From Lachnospiraceae bacterium (GTDB lineage: Bacteria; Bacillota_A; Clostridia; Lachnospirales; Lachnospiraceae): a stretch of 5,469 nucleotides of DNA. The stretch lies in NCBI GenBank assembly GCA_003446335.1, contig DMAZ01000047.1, forward strand, positions 246 through 5,714. Direction: 5' to 3'. Made by a program: the position numbers and the translations under genes. Below the pieces are notes generated by a model. The model was given only the letters and a program-made list of their open reading frames with translations. It searched no databases and was not told where the DNA came from. Below, piece after piece: positions 3,885-5,469 of the stretch; within the stretch, counting starts at the first letter, position 1; each line of letters begins with the position of its first letter.

Positions 3885-5469
3885 ATGTATAAAAAATTTA
3901 AGAAGGCTGTAAGCGTTTTTTCAGCTATTTTCATTGCGGCTGGACTATTGGCGGGATGCGGATCTTCTGGAACGACAGCGGCAGTAAATGATACGACCTC
4001 TTCCGTGACGACAGCGGAGGCGGAGCATAAGGCGGAAGTCACACTGATAAGCTTTGCCGGGAAAACGCTGAAGGTCACGTATGAGGATAAAGAGTACACC
4101 CTCGATATTTCAAAAGCGATTATTAATACAAATGTCATGCATAGCGGTGACAGGCTGATCATCTATTATGACGGAGAACTCGGTGACGATCCGGACAAGT
4201 TCACGGTCATTTCAGTTGAAAATACTAACGTCGAAGATGATGACTCAGCGGAGATCGTGGGAACGCTGGAGGAGATCACCATGAATTCCATCACGATCCG
4301 CACAAATGACGGCAGGATCATTACATTTAACGCGAACAATGCAGAGCATTCCTTCAGCTATGGCATCAATGAAGGAAACTGGGTGACGGTTATTTACGAT
4401 GGCGTGCTGAACGGCACGGATACTACCAATCTGGCGGTCACAAAGATCCACGATGAGGATACGGAGCACGTAAAACAGGTCAAGGCCCAGACTACGATCG
4501 AGGATGTAAACGATACGGTATATGCTCTTGAGTATGTATATGTACATTCCTCCTATATGATGGCATCGGAAGTCATCGGTGCGCTGGAGGCAGGGCAGGA
4601 AGTTAAAAGGACCGGGCGCTGCAATAACGGCTGGGACCGCATTGTTTTCGAAGGAAAGGAAGCTTACGTTTACGGCAGCCTTCTGACAACGAACCCCAAC
4701 GAGATCGGCATGAAGGGCTCTCTTACACCTCTGTCGCAGAAGGTAAATATCAAGGCCCGTTCCGAGACAGTGTATGCCAAGGCGGATGCCAATGTCCGTC
4801 AGGGCTATTCTACGGCATCCTCTTCCATCGGCGCGCTGAAAGCCGGAACGGCCGTGATTCGTACCGGTATCTGTGACAATGGTTGGTCACGCATTGACTA
4901 TAAAGGAATGGATGCATATGTTTACAGTGATCTTCTCACGACCAGGAATCCCAACACTGAGAAGGACGGTGTCCGGATCACGGCTGTGAACGAGACTGTA
5001 TTCGCGGTAACGGATGCCAATGTCCGGGAGTCTTTCTCCGTTGATTCCAAGGCGATCGGATCTCTGTCCTTCGGAGATAATGTCGTGCGTACAGGTATCT
5101 GCAGCAACGGCTGGTCACGAATAATCTATAACAACCGGGATGCCTACGTGAACAGCGATCTGATTTCCAGGACCAACCCTGTTGAGGTCGTTGTGGTAAC
5201 GATCTATGTGACGAAAGGCTACGCCTGGGCTGTAACAGACGCGAACATCAGAGAATCTTTTACGGTTGAATCGAACGTGATCGGTGTCCTTAAGGAGGGA
5301 GAGAAAATTGAGGTCACGGGCGTAACGGATAATGGCTGGACCCGTGTATCTTATAACGGGATGGTAGGATTTATTCACAATGATCTGCTGACCAACGTTG
5401 ACCCGAGTCCGGCTCCGACGAAAGCCCCGACCAAGGCTCCGACAAAAGCCCCGACCAAGGCTCCGACGA
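3885..5469 (+). CDS. SH3b-repeat lipoprotein (3' partial)
   Basis: The frame is open to the window end with no stop, giving 528 codons. The ATG at 3885 is chosen because AAGGAGG at 3873-3879 sits 5 nt upstream and the product begins with a lipoprotein signal peptide: MYKKFKK, a hydrophobic core, and lipobox LAGC with C25 as the lipidated residue. An in-frame ATG at 3816 would put 23 extra residues before it. After a Ser/Thr-rich spacer come two similar small beta-rich modules (about 51-115 and 122-189). Four SH3b repeats follow (about 205-270, 287-356, 363-432, 438-506). Each has a GAL/GVL-x-x-G, a NGW-x-R and a (A/G)-(Y/F)-(V/I) landmark. A PTKA-repeat linker begins at 510. SH3b domains commonly bind peptidoglycan or cell-wall polymers, so this is probably a membrane-anchored envelope protein. 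Any enzymatic domain would lie beyond the linker. It diverges from the XRE gene, which may control it. Confidence 0.9.
   Translation, partial: MYKKFKKAVSVFSAIFIAAGLLAGCGSSGTTAAVNDTTSSVTTAEAEHKAEVTLISFAGKTLKVTYEDKEYTLDISKAIINTNVMHSGDRLIIYYDGELGDDPDKFTVISVENTNVEDDDSAEIVGTLEEITMNSITIRTNDGRIITFNANNAEHSFSYGINEGNWVTVIYDGVLNGTDTTNLAVTKIHDEDTEHVKQVKAQTTIEDVNDTVYALEYVYVHSSYMMASEVIGALEAGQEVKRTGRCNNGWDRIVFEGKEAYVYGSLLTTNPNEIGMKGSLTPLSQKVNIKARSETVYAKADANVRQGYSTASSSIGALKAGTAVIRTGICDNGWSRIDYKGMDAYVYSDLLTTRNPNTEKDGVRITAVNETVFAVTDANVRESFSVDSKAIGSLSFGDNVVRTGICSNGWSRIIYNNRDAYVNSDLISRTNPVEVVVVTIYVTKGYAWAVTDANIRESFTVESNVIGVLKEGEKIEVTGVTDNGWTRVSYNGMVGFIHNDLLTNVDPSPAPTKAPTKAPTKAPTKAPT
4035..4451 (+). repeat. two tandem ~70-residue modules in the lipoprotein N-terminus
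   Basis: Residues 51-115 and 122-189 share one layout: a T-L-x-x-(I/V)-x-x beta-strand start, a charged turn (EDK or NDG), a run of alternating hydrophobic residues, then an I-x-YDG-x-L block (YYDGEL at 94-99, IYDGVL at 170-175), followed by a final V-x-x-(I/V) strand. The YDG blocks are 76 residues apart. The pattern suggests small beta-barrel modules that arose by duplication. I do not recognise the family with confidence. Confidence 0.5.
4497..5402 (+). repeat. four SH3b repeats in the lipoprotein
   Basis: Units at about 4497-4694, 4743-4952, 4971-5180 and 5196-5402 repeat every 70-80 residues. Units 2-4 have DAN(V/I)R near their start, then S-x-(A/V)IG-x-L, TG-x-x-x-NGW-(S/T)-R and a final D-L-(L/I). 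Unit 1 is diverged: the DANVR position reads YVYVH. Units 1-3 each have a cysteine three residues before NGW (C246, C330, C406), while unit 4 has threonine there. Confidence 0.85.
5412..5469 (+). repeat. 24-nt tandem repeat encoding a PTKA linker (cut by window end)
   Basis: From residue 510 the lipoprotein repeats A-P-T-K. At the DNA level the unit is 24 nt (two APTK blocks with alternating GCT/GCC codons). Copies 5412-5435 and 5436-5459 differ at a single base, and a third begins at 5460 and is cut by the window end. Such Pro/Thr/Lys-rich stretches are typical flexible wall-spanning linkers in Gram-positive surface proteins. The near-identity suggests recent expansion. Confidence 0.88.

Noticed and set aside
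3800..4162. 120-codon minus-strand ORF with hydrophobic stretches
   Set aside because: It is the antisense of the lipoprotein leader and signal peptide; the hydrophobic look comes from the complementary codons.
4245..5378. Several minus-strand ORFs of 60-100 codons
   Set aside because: All are shadows of the lipoprotein reading frame, which is open through the whole region and carries clear SH3b repeats.

Overview
The window looks like a stretch of chromosome from a Gram-positive member of the Clostridia, most likely Lachnospiraceae. This is inferred from strong AGGAGG-type ribosome binding sites, a methionine aminopeptidase carrying an N-terminal SEC-C zinc motif, a phasin-like protein of the kind annotated in Firmicutes, and a lipoprotein with SH3b repeats and a Pro/Thr/Lys-rich linker. 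G+C is moderate by eye. No rRNA, tRNA, CRISPR array, insertion sequence or phage gene was seen.

Left block (1-2453, all on +). The window opens inside the 3' end of an unrecognised gene whose visible part is an acidic Ser/Asp/Gly/Glu tandem-repeat segment followed by a short non-repetitive C-terminus. After 38 bp comes nagA (N-acetylglucosamine-6-phosphate deacetylase), and 47 bp later map (type I methionine aminopeptidase with SEC-C motif), which starts at a GTG. The close spacing suggests one transcription unit. The nagA-map gap holds a small inverted repeat and a palindrome resembling a NagR/DasR-type (GntR/HutC) operator. A weak hairpin-plus-T-tract may end the unit.

Middle block (2454-3485, +). 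A single gene with its own ribosome binding site, and possibly its own promoter, encodes a 251-residue phasin-like coiled-coil protein. Its C-terminal half is three diverged copies of a roughly 45-residue, very acidic, Ala-rich repeat. A clear intrinsic terminator follows and also separates it from the convergent regulator gene.

Right block (3494-5469). A 66-residue XRE-family regulator on the minus strand diverges from a large plus-strand lipoprotein gene across a 190-bp AT-rich region with several inverted repeats. The lipoprotein gene is open to the end of the window (528 codons visible, no stop). It has a canonical lipobox, two tandem copies of a small beta-rich module, four SH3b repeats and the start of a PTKA tandem-repeat linker. 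It is probably an envelope protein held on the outer face of the membrane with cell-wall-binding SH3b domains. Its real function probably depends on what follows the linker, outside the window.

The genes do not form one recognisable pathway. nagA belongs to amino-sugar recycling, map to general protein maturation, the phasin-like protein is of unknown role, and the regulator and lipoprotein may form a small regulated envelope module. No complete undescribed system was identified. The least explained items are the repeat-bearing acidic proteins and the divergent regulator/lipoprotein pair.
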